From Chitinophaga sp. GbtcB8 (GTDB lineage: Bacteria; Bacteroidota; Bacteroidia; Chitinophagales; Chitinophagaceae): DNA of 64,000 nucleotides. Shown here piece after piece: positions 43,495 through 52,695 of this stretch; the first letter of the stretch is position 1, and each line of letters starts with the position of its first letter. The translations under genes were made by a program, and so were the position numbers. The DNA is taken from positions 118,614 to 182,613 of the forward strand of contig NZ_JAGXJN010000011.1 of assembly GCF_019091455.1 (NCBI RefSeq), read 5' to 3'. Under the pieces are notes generated by a model. The model saw only the letters and a list, made by a program, of their open reading frames with translations. It did no database searches and had not been told where the DNA came from.

Positions 43495-44331
43495 TTATAA
43501 TTTTCCGGTAACACCGTTATAGATCATTTGTAATGCCAGCAGCGCTATCACCACGCCAAACACAACACGCAGCATTTTGGTATTTGCCTTTGCTAATATC
43601 TTAGTGCCGCCCAATGCCCCTGCCAGCACACCCAGCACCACCGGCAGGCATAACCCGGGATCAATGTAACCCCGCTTCAAATACACAACTGCGCTGGCAG
43701 CAGCCGTTACGCCTATCATGAAGTTGCTGGTAGTGGTAGACACTTTAAACGGCACCTTCATCATATTATCCATAGCCAGCACTTTTAACGCGCCGGAGCC
43801 AATGCCCAGCAAGCCGGATAATACGCCGGCCAGCGTCATCATCAGGTAACCGCCGGGCACATGCCGTACTTTATAATTCACTATACCTTCAGGGGTAGGG
43901 TACTGGCCATTGAGGCGCAGCTGCTGCGCCAGCTGGCTTTTATCAGCTGTTTCCAGGTGATTGCCTTTAGGCCGGATGGATAAGAAAGCGGAGATAATGA
44001 GCACCAGTCCAAAAATAACCGCCACTACGTTGGTGGGCATATACACCGCCAGCAAGGCCCCGGCCACTGCGCCGGTAGTAGTGGCAATTTCCAGGAACAT
44101 ACCCAGGCGTATATTGGTAATACCTTCTTTTACATAGGCGGATGCTGAACCGGAGGAGGTAGCAATGGCCGCAATAAGGGCGGTGCCAATTGCATAACGG
44201 ATGTCGGTATGGAATACAAGCGTCAGCAAAGGAATAATTACTACGCCGCCACCCAGGCCGGTAAGAGACCCCAGCAAGCCCGCCAGGAAAGCCCCACCCA
44301 GGAGTATTAGCGTAAAAGTTAAAATGGTCAT
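43495..44331 (-). CDS. TauE/SafE family sulfite/organosulfonate permease
   Basis: About 278 residues from the ATG at 44331 (MTILTFTLILLGGAF); the open frame extends ten codons further without a better start. It has eight or so helices with the family's duplicated layout: GLLGSLTGLGGGVVIIPLLTLVFHTDIRYAIGTALIAAIATSSGSASAYV in the first half and AGVLSGLLGIGSGALKVLAMDNMMKVPFKVSTTTSNFMIGVTAAASA in the second. Family members export sulfite or sulfonates or act in thiosulfate handling; specificity cannot be read here. Co-transcribed with the DUF1634 gene (3-base gap). Confidence 0.93.
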   Translation of the reverse strand: MTILTFTLILLGGAFLAGLLGSLTGLGGGVVIIPLLTLVFHTDIRYAIGTALIAAIATSSGSASAYVKEGITNIRLGMFLEIATTTGAVAGALLAVYMPTNVVAVIFGLVLIISAFLSIRPKGNHLETADKSQLAQQLRLNGQYPTPEGIVNYKVRHVPGGYLMMTLAGVLSGLLGIGSGALKVLAMDNMMKVPFKVSTTTSNFMIGVTAAASAVVYLKRGYIDPGLCLPVVLGVLAGALGGTKILAKANTKMLRVVFGVVIALLALQMIYNGVTGKL

Positions 44332-44418
44332 GGTTGGTCCATCAGTTGTTGGTGGGCACAAAGGTCAGTAAATGTGGCCAGAATGCAAAGCTGTCTTGTA
44401 TTCCGATGGACTAAGAGT

Positions 44419-44446
44419 AATGTGTGGATGTGCACATCTGCACATT
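44419..44446. repeat. 28-bp near-perfect palindrome (GATGTGCACATC centre)
   Basis: The arms AATGTG..GATGTG and CACATC..CACATT are symmetrical about 44432/44433, with only the two-base TG positions unmatched. It lies 4 bases beyond the LacI stop, between it and the downstream permease gene. Its words GTGCACATCTGCACAT recur in the inverted repeat at 31421-31517. Confidence 0.7.
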
Positions 44447-44449
44447 AAA

Positions 44450-45472
44450 TCACTTTCTTTGTGAAGAGCTTCTCACTATCAAAACCGGTTCCAGCACTAC
44501 CTTTTCTGCCGGCCGGTCTTCGGCAGGTTCTTTATTAAGCACTGTTTTCAGGAATAAGCGGGCTGCTTCTTCACCCATTTTTACGGTTTGCTGGTCTACA
44601 GTGGAAAGACCGGGATGCACCAGCTCACCAAAAGCTTCATTGGCAAAGCCTATTACGCCGGTTTGCTGCGGTATCTGTATATTATAGGCCTGCAGCTGTT
44701 GTATTACGCCCATAGCAGTATAATCTTCCAGCGCAAATACGGCGTCAAAGGGAATGCCCTTCTCCCGCAGCTGCCGTATGCAGGAGCGGCCGTATTCAAT
44801 GGAGAACTGTCCTTGCAATATCAGCTCTTCCTGCAGGGGTATGCCGTAACGTTCCAGGGCATCTTTATAACCGCGCAGCCGTTCCTTAAAAATGGGCATG
44901 TTCTGCGCGGCGGTAATATGCACAATACGCCGGTAGCCTTGCTGTATCAGGTGCTCAGTAGCCATAAAGCCGCCCTGGTGGTCATCAATGGTTACGGTAG
45001 GAGTGTTCAGCGCATCCAGGGTACGGTCAAAGAAAATAAGGGGAATGTTGCGCTTTTTAATTTCCTCGTAATGCCCATACTGCTCCGTTTCCAGCGTTAC
45101 GGAAGAAATGATCCCATCCACCCGCGACTGTAAGAACGTTTCAATTCCCTTCACTTCCTGCCGTTGCATTTCATTGCTCTGGTACAGGAGTATGCTGTAG
45201 CCATTCTCATTCATTACCTTTTCAATACCATGTACCACAGAGCTGAAAAAGCTTACATGCAGGCTGGGTACAATCACCCCTATAACATGCGTGCTGCCGG
45301 AGCGCAGGGAGCTGGCCAGCTTGTTCTGCCGGTAGTTGAGCCGCTCAGCTGTTTGGTGTACGGCCACCCGGGTAGCCTCGCTAATGGCCGGGTTGTTGCG
45401 CAGGGCCCGTGCTACGGTAGAAAAGGTGATATTCAGCTCCCGGGCTATATCGTGAATAGTAGTTTTTTTCAT
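44450..45472 (-). CDS. LacI family transcriptional regulator of the xylose isomerase gene
   Basis: About 340 residues from the ATG at 45472 ([38 protein letters not shown]), the natural start of a LacI HTH; a codon 12 bases upstream is in frame but less likely. The HTH and hinge ([16 protein letters not shown]) are followed by a periplasmic-binding-protein-like sensor ([88 protein letters not shown]). It is divergent from xylA across a 124-base gap holding a 22-base palindrome. I infer that it senses xylose or a derived sugar. Confidence 0.92.
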   Translation of the reverse strand: MKKTTIHDIARELNITFSTVARALRNNPAISEATRVAVHQTAERLNYRQNKLASSLRSGSTHVIGVIVPSLHVSFFSSVVHGIEKVMNENGYSILLYQSNEMQRQEVKGIETFLQSRVDGIISSVTLETEQYGHYEEIKKRNIPLIFFDRTLDALNTPTVTIDDHQGGFMATEHLIQQGYRRIVHITAAQNMPIFKERLRGYKDALERYGIPLQEELILQGQFSIEYGRSCIRQLREKGIPFDAVFALEDYTAMGVIQQLQAYNIQIPQQTGVIGFANEAFGELVHPGLSTVDQQTVKMGEEAARLFLKTVLNKEPAEDRPAEKVVLEPVLIVRSSSQRK

Positions 45473-45525
45473 TTTGCACCACAATTTTAAGAATAGGCTT
45501 TTGTTTTTTCAAGGTTTATTTTATT

Positions 45526-45547
45526 TTTATGCCAACGTTGGCATAAA
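45526..45547. promoter_or_regulatory. LacI-type operator between the regulator and xylA
   Basis: A perfect 22-base palindrome with the core TGCCAACGTTGGCA and the central CG typical of LacI/GalR operators. It lies 53 bases upstream of the LacI start and 49 bases upstream of xylA. AAAACGTT at about 45553 could be a second half-site. Confidence 0.85.
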
Positions 45548-45596
45548 TTGTCAAAACGTTCCACTTTCACCATTTTTAAAACTGATACCTTACTCT

Positions 45597-46928
45597 ATGG
45601 CAAACATTGTCACAGGCAGCAAAGAATTTTTCAAAGGTATAGGCGCCATCAAGTATGAGGGGCCTGCTACCGACAACCCGCTGGCATACCGCTGGTACGA
45701 TGAGAATAAAGTAGTAGCCGGTAAAACCATGAAAGAGCACCTGCGTTTTGCAGTGGCCTACTGGCATTCCTTCTGCGGCAACGGCGCCGATCCTTTTGGC
45801 GGCCCTACCCATATTTTCCCCTGGGATGAAAAAGGGGATGCAGTAGAAAGAGCTAAAGACAAGATGGACGCTGCTTTTGAGTTCATTACCAAGCTGGGTA
45901 TGCCCTATTACTGCTTTCATGATGTGGATGTAGTAGATTATGGGAACGATGTAGCTGAGAATGATAAAAGGCTGCAAGCCCTGGTAGATTATGCTAAGAC
46001 CAAACAGTCTGATAGCGGGGTAAAGCTGCTATGGGGTACCGCCAACCTGTTCTCACACCGCCGTTATATGAATGGCGCTGCCACCAACCCTGATTTTCAT
46101 GTGCTCAGCCATGCGGCGGCGCAGGTAAAAGCAGCGCTGGATGCTACCATTGCGCTGGGGGGCGAAAACTATGTGTTCTGGGGCGGCCGTGAAGGTTATA
46201 TGAGCCTGCTGAACACCAATGTAAAGCGGGAGCAGGAACACCTGGCCCGTTTCTTACATACCGCTAAGGACTACGCCCGCAAGCAGGGTTTTAAAGGCAC
46301 CTTCTTTATAGAGCCTAAGCCCTGTGAGCCTACCAAACATCAATATGATTACGATGCGGCAACTGTGATCAGCTTTTTACGCCAGTACGACCTGCTGAAC
46401 GACTTTAAGCTGAACCTGGAAGTGAACCACGCCACCCTGGCCGGCCATACCTTCCAGCATGAGCTGCAGATAGCAGCAGATGCAGGTTTGCTGGGTTCTA
46501 TTGATGCCAACAGAGGCGATCAGCAGAACGGCTGGGATACAGACCAATTCCCCAACAATATCAACGAGGTAGCGGAATATATGCTCATTATCCTGGAAGC
46601 CGGTGGCTTCAAAGGCGGTGGTATTAATTTCGATGCCAAGATCCGCCGTAACTCTACTGATCCGGCAGACCTGTTCCATGCACATATTGGTGGCATTGAT
46701 ACCTTTGCCCGTGCGCTGGTAGTGGCAGATAATGTGCTGCAAAAATCAGAGTACCGCAAGATCCGCCAGGACCGTTATGCCTCTTTTGACAGCGGTAAAG
46801 GAAAGGATTTTGAAGCCGGGAAGCTGTCGCTGGAAGACCTGCGCGCCTATGCTATTGAAAAAGGTGAGCCAGCATCCATCAGCGGCAGGCAGGAATACCT
46901 GGAAAATCTCATTAACAGATACATTTAA
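45597..46928 (+). CDS. xylA: Xylose isomerase
   Basis: A 443-residue enzyme from the ATG at 45597 ([22 protein letters not shown]); the open frame runs back to 45474 but would cross the operator. It interconverts D-xylose and D-xylulose with two divalent metal ions. Family features: [31 protein letters not shown] (catalytic His), [47 protein letters not shown] and the metal ligand region [18 protein letters not shown]. Length and motifs are those of the class II enzymes common in Bacteroidota. No xylulokinase or transporter lies beside it; a terminator follows at 46953. Confidence 0.96.
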   Translation: MANIVTGSKEFFKGIGAIKYEGPATDNPLAYRWYDENKVVAGKTMKEHLRFAVAYWHSFCGNGADPFGGPTHIFPWDEKGDAVERAKDKMDAAFEFITKLGMPYYCFHDVDVVDYGNDVAENDKRLQALVDYAKTKQSDSGVKLLWGTANLFSHRRYMNGAATNPDFHVLSHAAAQVKAALDATIALGGENYVFWGGREGYMSLLNTNVKREQEHLARFLHTAKDYARKQGFKGTFFIEPKPCEPTKHQYDYDAATVISFLRQYDLLNDFKLNLEVNHATLAGHTFQHELQIAADAGLLGSIDANRGDQQNGWDTDQFPNNINEVAEYMLIILEAGGFKGGGINFDAKIRRNSTDPADLFHAHIGGIDTFARALVVADNVLQKSEYRKIRQDRYASFDSGKGKDFEAGKLSLEDLRAYAIEKGEPASISGRQEYLENLINRYI

Positions 46929-46952
46929 CACGACACAACTATCAATTTTCCT

Positions 46953-46990
46953 GGTCCGGTAAGCATTTTCTTACCGGACCAATTTTTTTT
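46953..46990 (+). terminator. Rho-independent terminator after xylA
   Basis: GGTCCGGTAAG (46953-46963) pairs perfectly with CTTACCGGACC (46970-46980), 6-base loop, followed by AA and eight T residues. Confidence 0.93.
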
Positions 46991-47342
46991 GCTTTCTTTG
47001 TAGGGACAACCGGCGCCGTTCATTCCTCATAGTACCATACCCTATACACGAATAGAACCACCGCAGCCGGCACAAAGGCCTGAATATCAGTTTGGATCTC
47101 GCGGTAAGAAGTAATCAACCACCGGAATCAACCATCGTTGTTACTGAAAATTTTTTTGCTAAATAATAAGGTTGTATATTAAAAAAAATTGAATATTTTT
47201 CTTTCAAAGTAGACCATTTAGCTGTTAAAAGGTGTCCTTACTGCACATTTTTCTAATCAGGGGCATTGGCCGTTCTCACCTTAAAATAGGTAGGGCCCTG
47301 AGCTTCGTATATATTTCCTGTAATAGTTGTCATATCCCAAAT
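46991..47342. other. Gene-free region upstream of the SusC gene
   Basis: About 350 bases, AT-rich near 47140-47220, with no credible gene. It should hold the SusC promoter, but no exact TAnnTTTG box is seen. The reading frame of SusC extends into it as far as 47232 but without a signal peptide. Confidence 0.5.
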
Positions 47343-50300
47343 ATGCAAAAGTATGACCGCCGATCCCTGCTTATGTCTTATAAATTCTTGTTTTCATTAT
47401 TCTTTGCATTAGCAGTACTGTCGCCAGGTTTAAAAGCACAATATAAACCGGTGGGTAAGCGCATTTCCTTTGTTGGGAAAAATGTGCGCCTGGCCGACTT
47501 TTTCAACGTGGTATGGGACCAAACCCATATGCAGGCTTTCTATAATGATGAACAGCTGAGCAGTGAAGAAAGGATCACGGTAGAATTCAGACGGGAGCCC
47601 CTGGACAATGTGCTGGCCTTTCTGCTGCGCAAAAAACAGCTTACCTGGTACTACCGGGAAGAAACTTTTGTGATACTGCCCAAAAAGCCCGGAGAACCGG
47701 ACCTGGGCCAGATGCCGGATGAAGCTACCATGAGCATTCCCGGTGTAGTAACAGATAAAGGTGGTGTTCCCCTGCAGAACGCTACTGTTGTTGTAAAAGG
47801 CGGCCGCAGAGGCGCCTCCACCTCAGAGGCCGGAAAATTCCTGCTTTCCGGCATCCGTAAAAAAACATTCCTGAGCATCAGCTGTATAGGATATTCTCCC
47901 AAAGACGTACAGGTATTTGATGATGATACTTTAAAAGTACAGTTAACGCCTGCTGTTACCGGCCTGGATGAAGTACTGGTAATTGCCTATGGTACCAGCA
48001 CCCGCCGTAACCTTACCGGCGCAGTAAGCGAGGTTACTTCAAAAGATATTGCCCAGCAGCCGGTGTCCGATCCCTTGCTGGCTATGCAGGGCCGCATACC
48101 GGGCCTCAATATTACCCAAACATCCGGCCTGCCGGGAGCAGAAGTAAAGGTGGAGCTGCGCGGCCGTAACAGTATTGCCGCCGGTAATAACCCCTTGTAT
48201 ATTGTAGATGGCATACCTTTTCCGGGTACGGCGCTCACGTTTAATAATATAGCCGTAGATGACCGTTCCATTAGCGCATTAGGCGCCTCCAACCCGCTCA
48301 ATATGATCAACATAGCGGATATTGCCAGCATTGATGTGCTGAAGGATGCAGATGCCACCGCTATTTATGGATCACGTGGCGCTAATGGTGTAATACTCAT
48401 CACTACCAAAACAGCTAAGCAGGGCCGCATGAAAATGGATGCCAACATTTACAGCGGTGTTGGCACTATGGGGCATAGCACCAACTATTTGAATACGCAG
48501 CAATACCTGCAAATGCGCCATGAGGCATTTAAGAATGATAAAACTGCCCCCCAACCATCTGATTATGATATAACATTATGGGATACCACTCGTTATACCG
48601 ACTGGCAAAAAGAGTTGTTGGGTAAAACAGCAAAAATCACGGATGGGCAAATTGCCTTTTCCGGTGGCGACTCTACCATACAGGCCCGTATAAGCGGCGG
48701 TTACCGCAGGGAAAGTACTATTTACCCCGGCAATTTTAATTATCAGAAAGCATCCGGCCGTATTAACCTGAACATGCTTTCACACGATAAACGTTTGAAG
48801 CTGACCATAGGCGCCAGCTATGTGGCGGATAAGAACTATTTACCAGCCAGGGAAATGGCGGAATTTATAGCAACACCGCCAACAGCGCCGGCTATCTATA
48901 AAGATGGGCAGCTGAATTGGGAGGATGGCACTTTTGATAATCCCATGGCTTCCTTTTTAAAGACGTACAATGCGAAGACCAGTAACCTCATGACCAATGC
49001 AGTACTAAGCTATAACATACTGCCTGGTTTACAGATAAAGGCAAACGTAGGGTATAACCTGATGGAAATGCATGAGGTACAACCCAATCCAATAACCGCT
49101 TTCAACCCGGCGTATAATCAGCTGGGGTTTTCCTACTTCGGTAATGGCAGCAGTAAAAGCCTGAGCGTAGAGCCACAGCTCATTTATAAAAGATCCGTAG
49201 CTAAAGGCGAGCTTGAAGTATTGGTTGGTACAACCTACCAACAGGAAATAAGGAGCCAGGATGGGTTCTATGCTTTTGGATATGCCAATGATGATCTGTT
49301 GGAAAGTATGACAGCAGCCTCCAGTATTCAAAAATTGGGAGAATCATATTATAAGTATCATTATAACGCATTGTTTGGGCGTATCAATTATAACTGGGAG
49401 GGCAAATACATCATTAACCTTACCGGCAGGAGAGATGGTTCCAGCCGCTTTGGCCCGGGCAGGCAGCTGGCCAATTTTGGATCTGTAGGCGCCGCATGGA
49501 TCTTTTCCAGGGAACACTGGGTGGAGAATACACTGCCTTTCCTGAGCTTTGGTAAGCTGCGCGCCAGCTACGGCCGTACCGGTAACGACCAGATAGCAGA
49601 TTACGGTTATTATGCCAGCTATTCTACCTCTCCGCCTTATTCCGGCCTGGGAGGTTTATCGCCTACCCGTTTATACAATCCCAATTATGGATGGGAATTG
49701 AGCAACAAGGCAGAAGCAGGGCTGGAGCTGGGTTTCCGGCAAGACCAGGTGCTCTTCAGGGCCAGCTATTATCATAACCGTTCATCTAACCAGCTGGTAA
49801 GATATCCCTTATCCGGTTTAAGTGGTTTTGATTTTATTATTGATAATTACCCGGCTGTTGTACAAAATACAGGATGGGAGTTTGAGCTGAATACCGTGAA
49901 TATAAAACATAGACATTTCAGCTGGAATACCAGTTTTAATATCAGTATCCCCAATAATAAGCTGCTTGCATTCCCTAATCTTGAGAACACGCCCTATAAT
50001 AATTATTTCACGGTAGGGCAGCCACTAAACATCACCAAAGGATTTCATTATACAGGCGTGAATGATAAAACAGGTTTCTATGAATTTGAAGATGTGGATG
50101 GAGACGGCAAAATAATAGCGCTTACAAAGGATTACAATTTTACAAAGAGAACCGGCAGCATTTTTTATGGTGGTTTGCAAAACAGCCTGCATTATAAAGG
50201 CTGGCAGCTGGATGTGCTGTTCCAGTTTGTAAAACAGAACCGGTATAATTTTCTGTATACACACCTGATGCCGGGCATGATAGACAACCAGCCAGTAGAA

Positions 50301-50636
50301 GTATTGGGGCGTTGGCAGGTAGCCGGTAATCACAATGGCATGCAGCAGTTTTCTCAAATGCTGGATAATGCATATACCGCTTATTTGAATATGCAAAGAA
50401 GTGATGCTATCATTACAGATGCTTCCTATGCCCGGCTAAAAAACCTGAGCCTCAGCTATCACTTACCGGAAAAATGGATGCGTAGCGCACATTTACAAAG
50501 CACCCGGATCTATTTACAGGGGCAAAACCTGTTTACCATTACCAATTATAAAGGAAGAGATCCGGAAGTTGCAGGAGATCATGAAATATATCCGCCATTA
50601 AGGATCTGGACATTAGGATTACAATTAGTACTTTAA
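47343..50636 (+). CDS. SusC/RagA-type TonB-dependent outer-membrane transporter with N-terminal STN domain
   Basis: About 1097 residues from the ATG at 47343; ATG 47373 (MSYKFLFSLFFALAVLSPGLKAQ) gives the cleaner signal peptide and may be the real start. Order: signal peptide; STN domain (KNVRLADFFNVVWDQTHMQAF to TWYYREETFVILPKK); carboxypeptidase-regulatory-like domain (SIPGVVTDKGGVPLQNATVVVKG); plug with the SusC hallmark (GLDEVLVIAYGTSTRRNLTGAVSEV; NNPLYIVDGIP; LKDADATAIYGSRGANGVILITTK); a 22-strand barrel to the end. It imports a ligand with the SusD lipoprotein encoded 12 bases downstream. STN normally signals to FecR/sigma pairs, but none is nearby. Confidence 0.95.
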   Translation: MQKYDRRSLLMSYKFLFSLFFALAVLSPGLKAQYKPVGKRISFVGKNVRLADFFNVVWDQTHMQAFYNDEQLSSEERITVEFRREPLDNVLAFLLRKKQLTWYYREETFVILPKKPGEPDLGQMPDEATMSIPGVVTDKGGVPLQNATVVVKGGRRGASTSEAGKFLLSGIRKKTFLSISCIGYSPKDVQVFDDDTLKVQLTPAVTGLDEVLVIAYGTSTRRNLTGAVSEVTSKDIAQQPVSDPLLAMQGRIPGLNITQTSGLPGAEVKVELRGRNSIAAGNNPLYIVDGIPFPGTALTFNNIAVDDRSISALGASNPLNMINIADIASIDVLKDADATAIYGSRGANGVILITTKTAKQGRMKMDANIYSGVGTMGHSTNYLNTQQYLQMRHEAFKNDKTAPQPSDYDITLWDTTRYTDWQKELLGKTAKITDGQIAFSGGDSTIQARISGGYRRESTIYPGNFNYQKASGRINLNMLSHDKRLKLTIGASYVADKNYLPAREMAEFIATPPTAPAIYKDGQLNWEDGTFDNPMASFLKTYNAKTSNLMTNAVLSYNILPGLQIKANVGYNLMEMHEVQPNPITAFNPAYNQLGFSYFGNGSSKSLSVEPQLIYKRSVAKGELEVLVGTTYQQEIRSQDGFYAFGYANDDLLESMTAASSIQKLGESYYKYHYNALFGRINYNWEGKYIINLTGRRDGSSRFGPGRQLANFGSVGAAWIFSREHWVENTLPFLSFGKLRASYGRTGNDQIADYGYYASYSTSPPYSGLGGLSPTRLYNPNYGWELSNKAEAGLELGFRQDQVLFRASYYHNRSSNQLVRYPLSGLSGFDFIIDNYPAVVQNTGWEFELNTVNIKHRHFSWNTSFNISIPNNKLLAFPNLENTPYNNYFTVGQPLNITKGFHYTGVNDKTGFYEFEDVDGDGKIIALTKDYNFTKRTGSIFYGGLQNSLHYKGWQLDVLFQFVKQNRYNFLYTHLMPGMIDNQPVEVLGRWQVAGNHNGMQQFSQMLDNAYTAYLNMQRSDAIITDASYARLKNLSLSYHLPEKWMRSAHLQSTRIYLQGQNLFTITNYKGRDPEVAGDHEIYPPLRIWTLGLQLVL

Positions 50637-50648
50637 TAGCATTCAATA

Positions 50649-52094
50649 ATGCAGCTAAAAAAACAGCACATAATACTCTGGCCGCTTTTTGCAGGAAACC
50701 CCTGGAAAAATAGCGCTGTTGCAGGTATTATGATGTTAGTATTTGTTGTTGTTATAAGCGGCTGCAAAAAACTGATAGAAGTACCGGTACCGCCTACAGA
50801 AACAACACCCACTACTGTTTTTACCAGCGATGCAAATGCAACATCTGCAGTAATTGGCATTTATGGAGATATGATCAGCAGTAAAGGTTTTGCCAGTGGT
50901 AATTCCAGGAGCATTACTTTTTTAGGTGCACTGTCTGCCGACGAGCTGCAAAATTATTCCAGCTTAACAGCGCCCCGGGAATTTTATGAAAATAGCCTGA
51001 ACAGTAATAATTCGGTAGTGGAGAACCAGTTATGGGATGAAGGTTATCACTACATTTATGCCGCCAATTTATTGCTGGAAGGGCTGGAAAAATCCCAGGG
51101 AGTAAGCCCGGGAACAAAGGCGCGGCTGAGAGGGGAGGCCTTGTTTATACGGGCTTTTTGTCATTTTTACCTGGTTAACCTATTTGGAGATATCCCTTAC
51201 CTGGAAGTAACAGATTATACCAAGAACATAGTTAGTTACCGGCAATTGAGAACAACGGTTTATGATCATATTACTGCAGACCTGGTGGAGGCGCAATCAT
51301 TGTTACCTGACAATGCAGAAAGGGTACGCCCGAATAAATGGGCTGCCACTGCTTTCCTGGCCAGGGTTTATTTATATGCCGGTAAATGGGAGGCGGCGGC
51401 AACGCAGGCTGGAAAAGTGATCAATACTACAACTACTTATCAGTTAGAGAAGTCGCTGAATAAGGTATTTCTTATAAAAAGTAATGAGGCCATCTGGCAA
51501 TTATTATCCAACAGCGCGGGCGTAAATACCTGGGAGGGTAAGAATTTTATACTTACAAGGGCGCCTGCCACCGGGGAAACCAATTCTTCGGTTTTAAGCA
51601 GCTCTTTATTAAACGTGTTTGAAAATGACGACCAGCGCCGGAGCAGCTGGGTAGATAGTATTACAGTGGGCGCTGCCGGAAAGTATTATTTCCCATATAA
51701 ATATAAGGTCAAGAGCGACACAGCCATTAATGAAGCATCTATGGTGCTCCGCCTGGCAGAACAATACCTGGTACGGGCAGAAGCCCGTGTACACCTGGGT
51801 GATCTTGATGGTGCAAAAGAAGACGTTGACCTCATCCGCCGGCGTGCCGGCCTGCCGGGCACTACTGCTAACAGTGAACCGGCCTTATTAAACGCCATTG
51901 CCCATGAGCGGCAGGTAGAATTATTTACAGAATGGGGACACCGCTGGCTGGATCTGAAACGCACCGGCCAGGCCAATACAGTACTGAACAATGAAAAGGC
52001 GCCGGGCTGGCAGCCTATGGACACACTTTATCCCATCCCGCAGAACGAGCTTATGCTAAACAAAAATTTAACTCAAAATCAGGGGTACAATTAG
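50649..52094 (+). CDS. SusD/RagB-type surface lipoprotein
   Basis: A 481-residue ligand-binding partner of the SusC protein. A long N-terminal segment precedes the lipoprotein signal (MMLVFVVVISGCKKLIEV, lipid Cys at about residue 39); an internal ATG at about residue 28 is a possible start. Marks of the RagB/SusD family: TEQxxT-like TETTPTTVF, YIYAANLLLEGLEKSQG, RGEALFIRAFCHFYLVNLFGDIPYLEVTDY, ATAFLARVYLYAGKWEAAATQAGKVI, LRLAEQYLVRAEARVHLGDLDGAKEDVDLIRRRAGL and the closing ELFTEWGHRWLDLKRTGQ plus YPIPQNELMLN. It lids the barrel and captures the substrate; no glycosidase is adjacent, so the ligand is unknown. Confidence 0.95.
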   Translation: MQLKKQHIILWPLFAGNPWKNSAVAGIMMLVFVVVISGCKKLIEVPVPPTETTPTTVFTSDANATSAVIGIYGDMISSKGFASGNSRSITFLGALSADELQNYSSLTAPREFYENSLNSNNSVVENQLWDEGYHYIYAANLLLEGLEKSQGVSPGTKARLRGEALFIRAFCHFYLVNLFGDIPYLEVTDYTKNIVSYRQLRTTVYDHITADLVEAQSLLPDNAERVRPNKWAATAFLARVYLYAGKWEAAATQAGKVINTTTTYQLEKSLNKVFLIKSNEAIWQLLSNSAGVNTWEGKNFILTRAPATGETNSSVLSSSLLNVFENDDQRRSSWVDSITVGAAGKYYFPYKYKVKSDTAINEASMVLRLAEQYLVRAEARVHLGDLDGAKEDVDLIRRRAGLPGTTANSEPALLNAIAHERQVELFTEWGHRWLDLKRTGQANTVLNNEKAPGWQPMDTLYPIPQNELMLNKNLTQNQGYN

Positions 52095-52373
52095 GAAAAA
52101 ATCGAAGAATACTTGTAGATTAGCCATTATATTATAAAATTATTACTGGTATGTCCAGTCCCGGGGGGAAGCGGGGAAAAATATAAAGACACAAAATACA
52201 GATTGTTAGGTGAAAAAATTAATCGTTGGGGAGACACAGCCTTGCCACTTCTTTTGCTTATATGCCACTAAGCATTTCACATCTCATTTAATATATCAAA
52301 GAAACAGGAACATCCGAAAACCTGCGAAAATTTGGGAACAACACAAAAACTTTTTCAACCAAAGTCCTTCAGC

Positions 52374-52631
52374 ATGAAAAAGAAAGTAATTTTAACCGCC
52401 TGCACATTGGCGCTGGTAGCTATTGGTGCATTTGTTACAAAAGCCAATGCCCGTAGAATTAGTGTGCGTTACACGGATACGGCGACAGGGCCACAATGCC
52501 TTTATCCAAGATCTTTGCCTGCAGACTGTAGTACAGAAAATACAGGAACTATCTGTTCTTCTGTCTCAGGCTCCCTTACTACTACCTTCTACCAGGGTAC
52601 CTCCTGCGTTACGCCGTTCTACCGGTTGTAA
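52374..52631 (+). CDS. Small exported cysteine-containing protein (DUF6520-like)
   Basis: An 85-residue protein from the ATG at 52374 (MKKKVILTACTLALVAIGAFVTKANA, a signal peptide). The mature part of about 60 residues is Ser/Thr-rich with four Cys (QCLYPRSLPADCST, GTICSSVSG, TSCVTP). Signal peptide, then a short chain with spaced Cys and the position after a SusC/SusD pair match what I recall of the DUF6520 family of Bacteroidota. Function unknown. The 279-base gap before it (52095-52373) shows no gene or clear terminator. Codon use is ordinary. Most probably exported with two disulfides. Confidence 0.7.
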   Translation: MKKKVILTACTLALVAIGAFVTKANARRISVRYTDTATGPQCLYPRSLPADCSTENTGTICSSVSGSLTTTFYQGTSCVTPFYRL

Positions 52632-52695
52632 CTGATCAGCATGGGCAAATAGGTAACCAGCTATGACGATAGTGGGGTTAATAAACTAAGGTATT

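Noticed and set aside
45474..45596. Extended N-terminus of xylose isomerase
   Set aside because: The in-frame extension crosses the operator palindrome and lacks family similarity; ATG 45597 gives the standard start.
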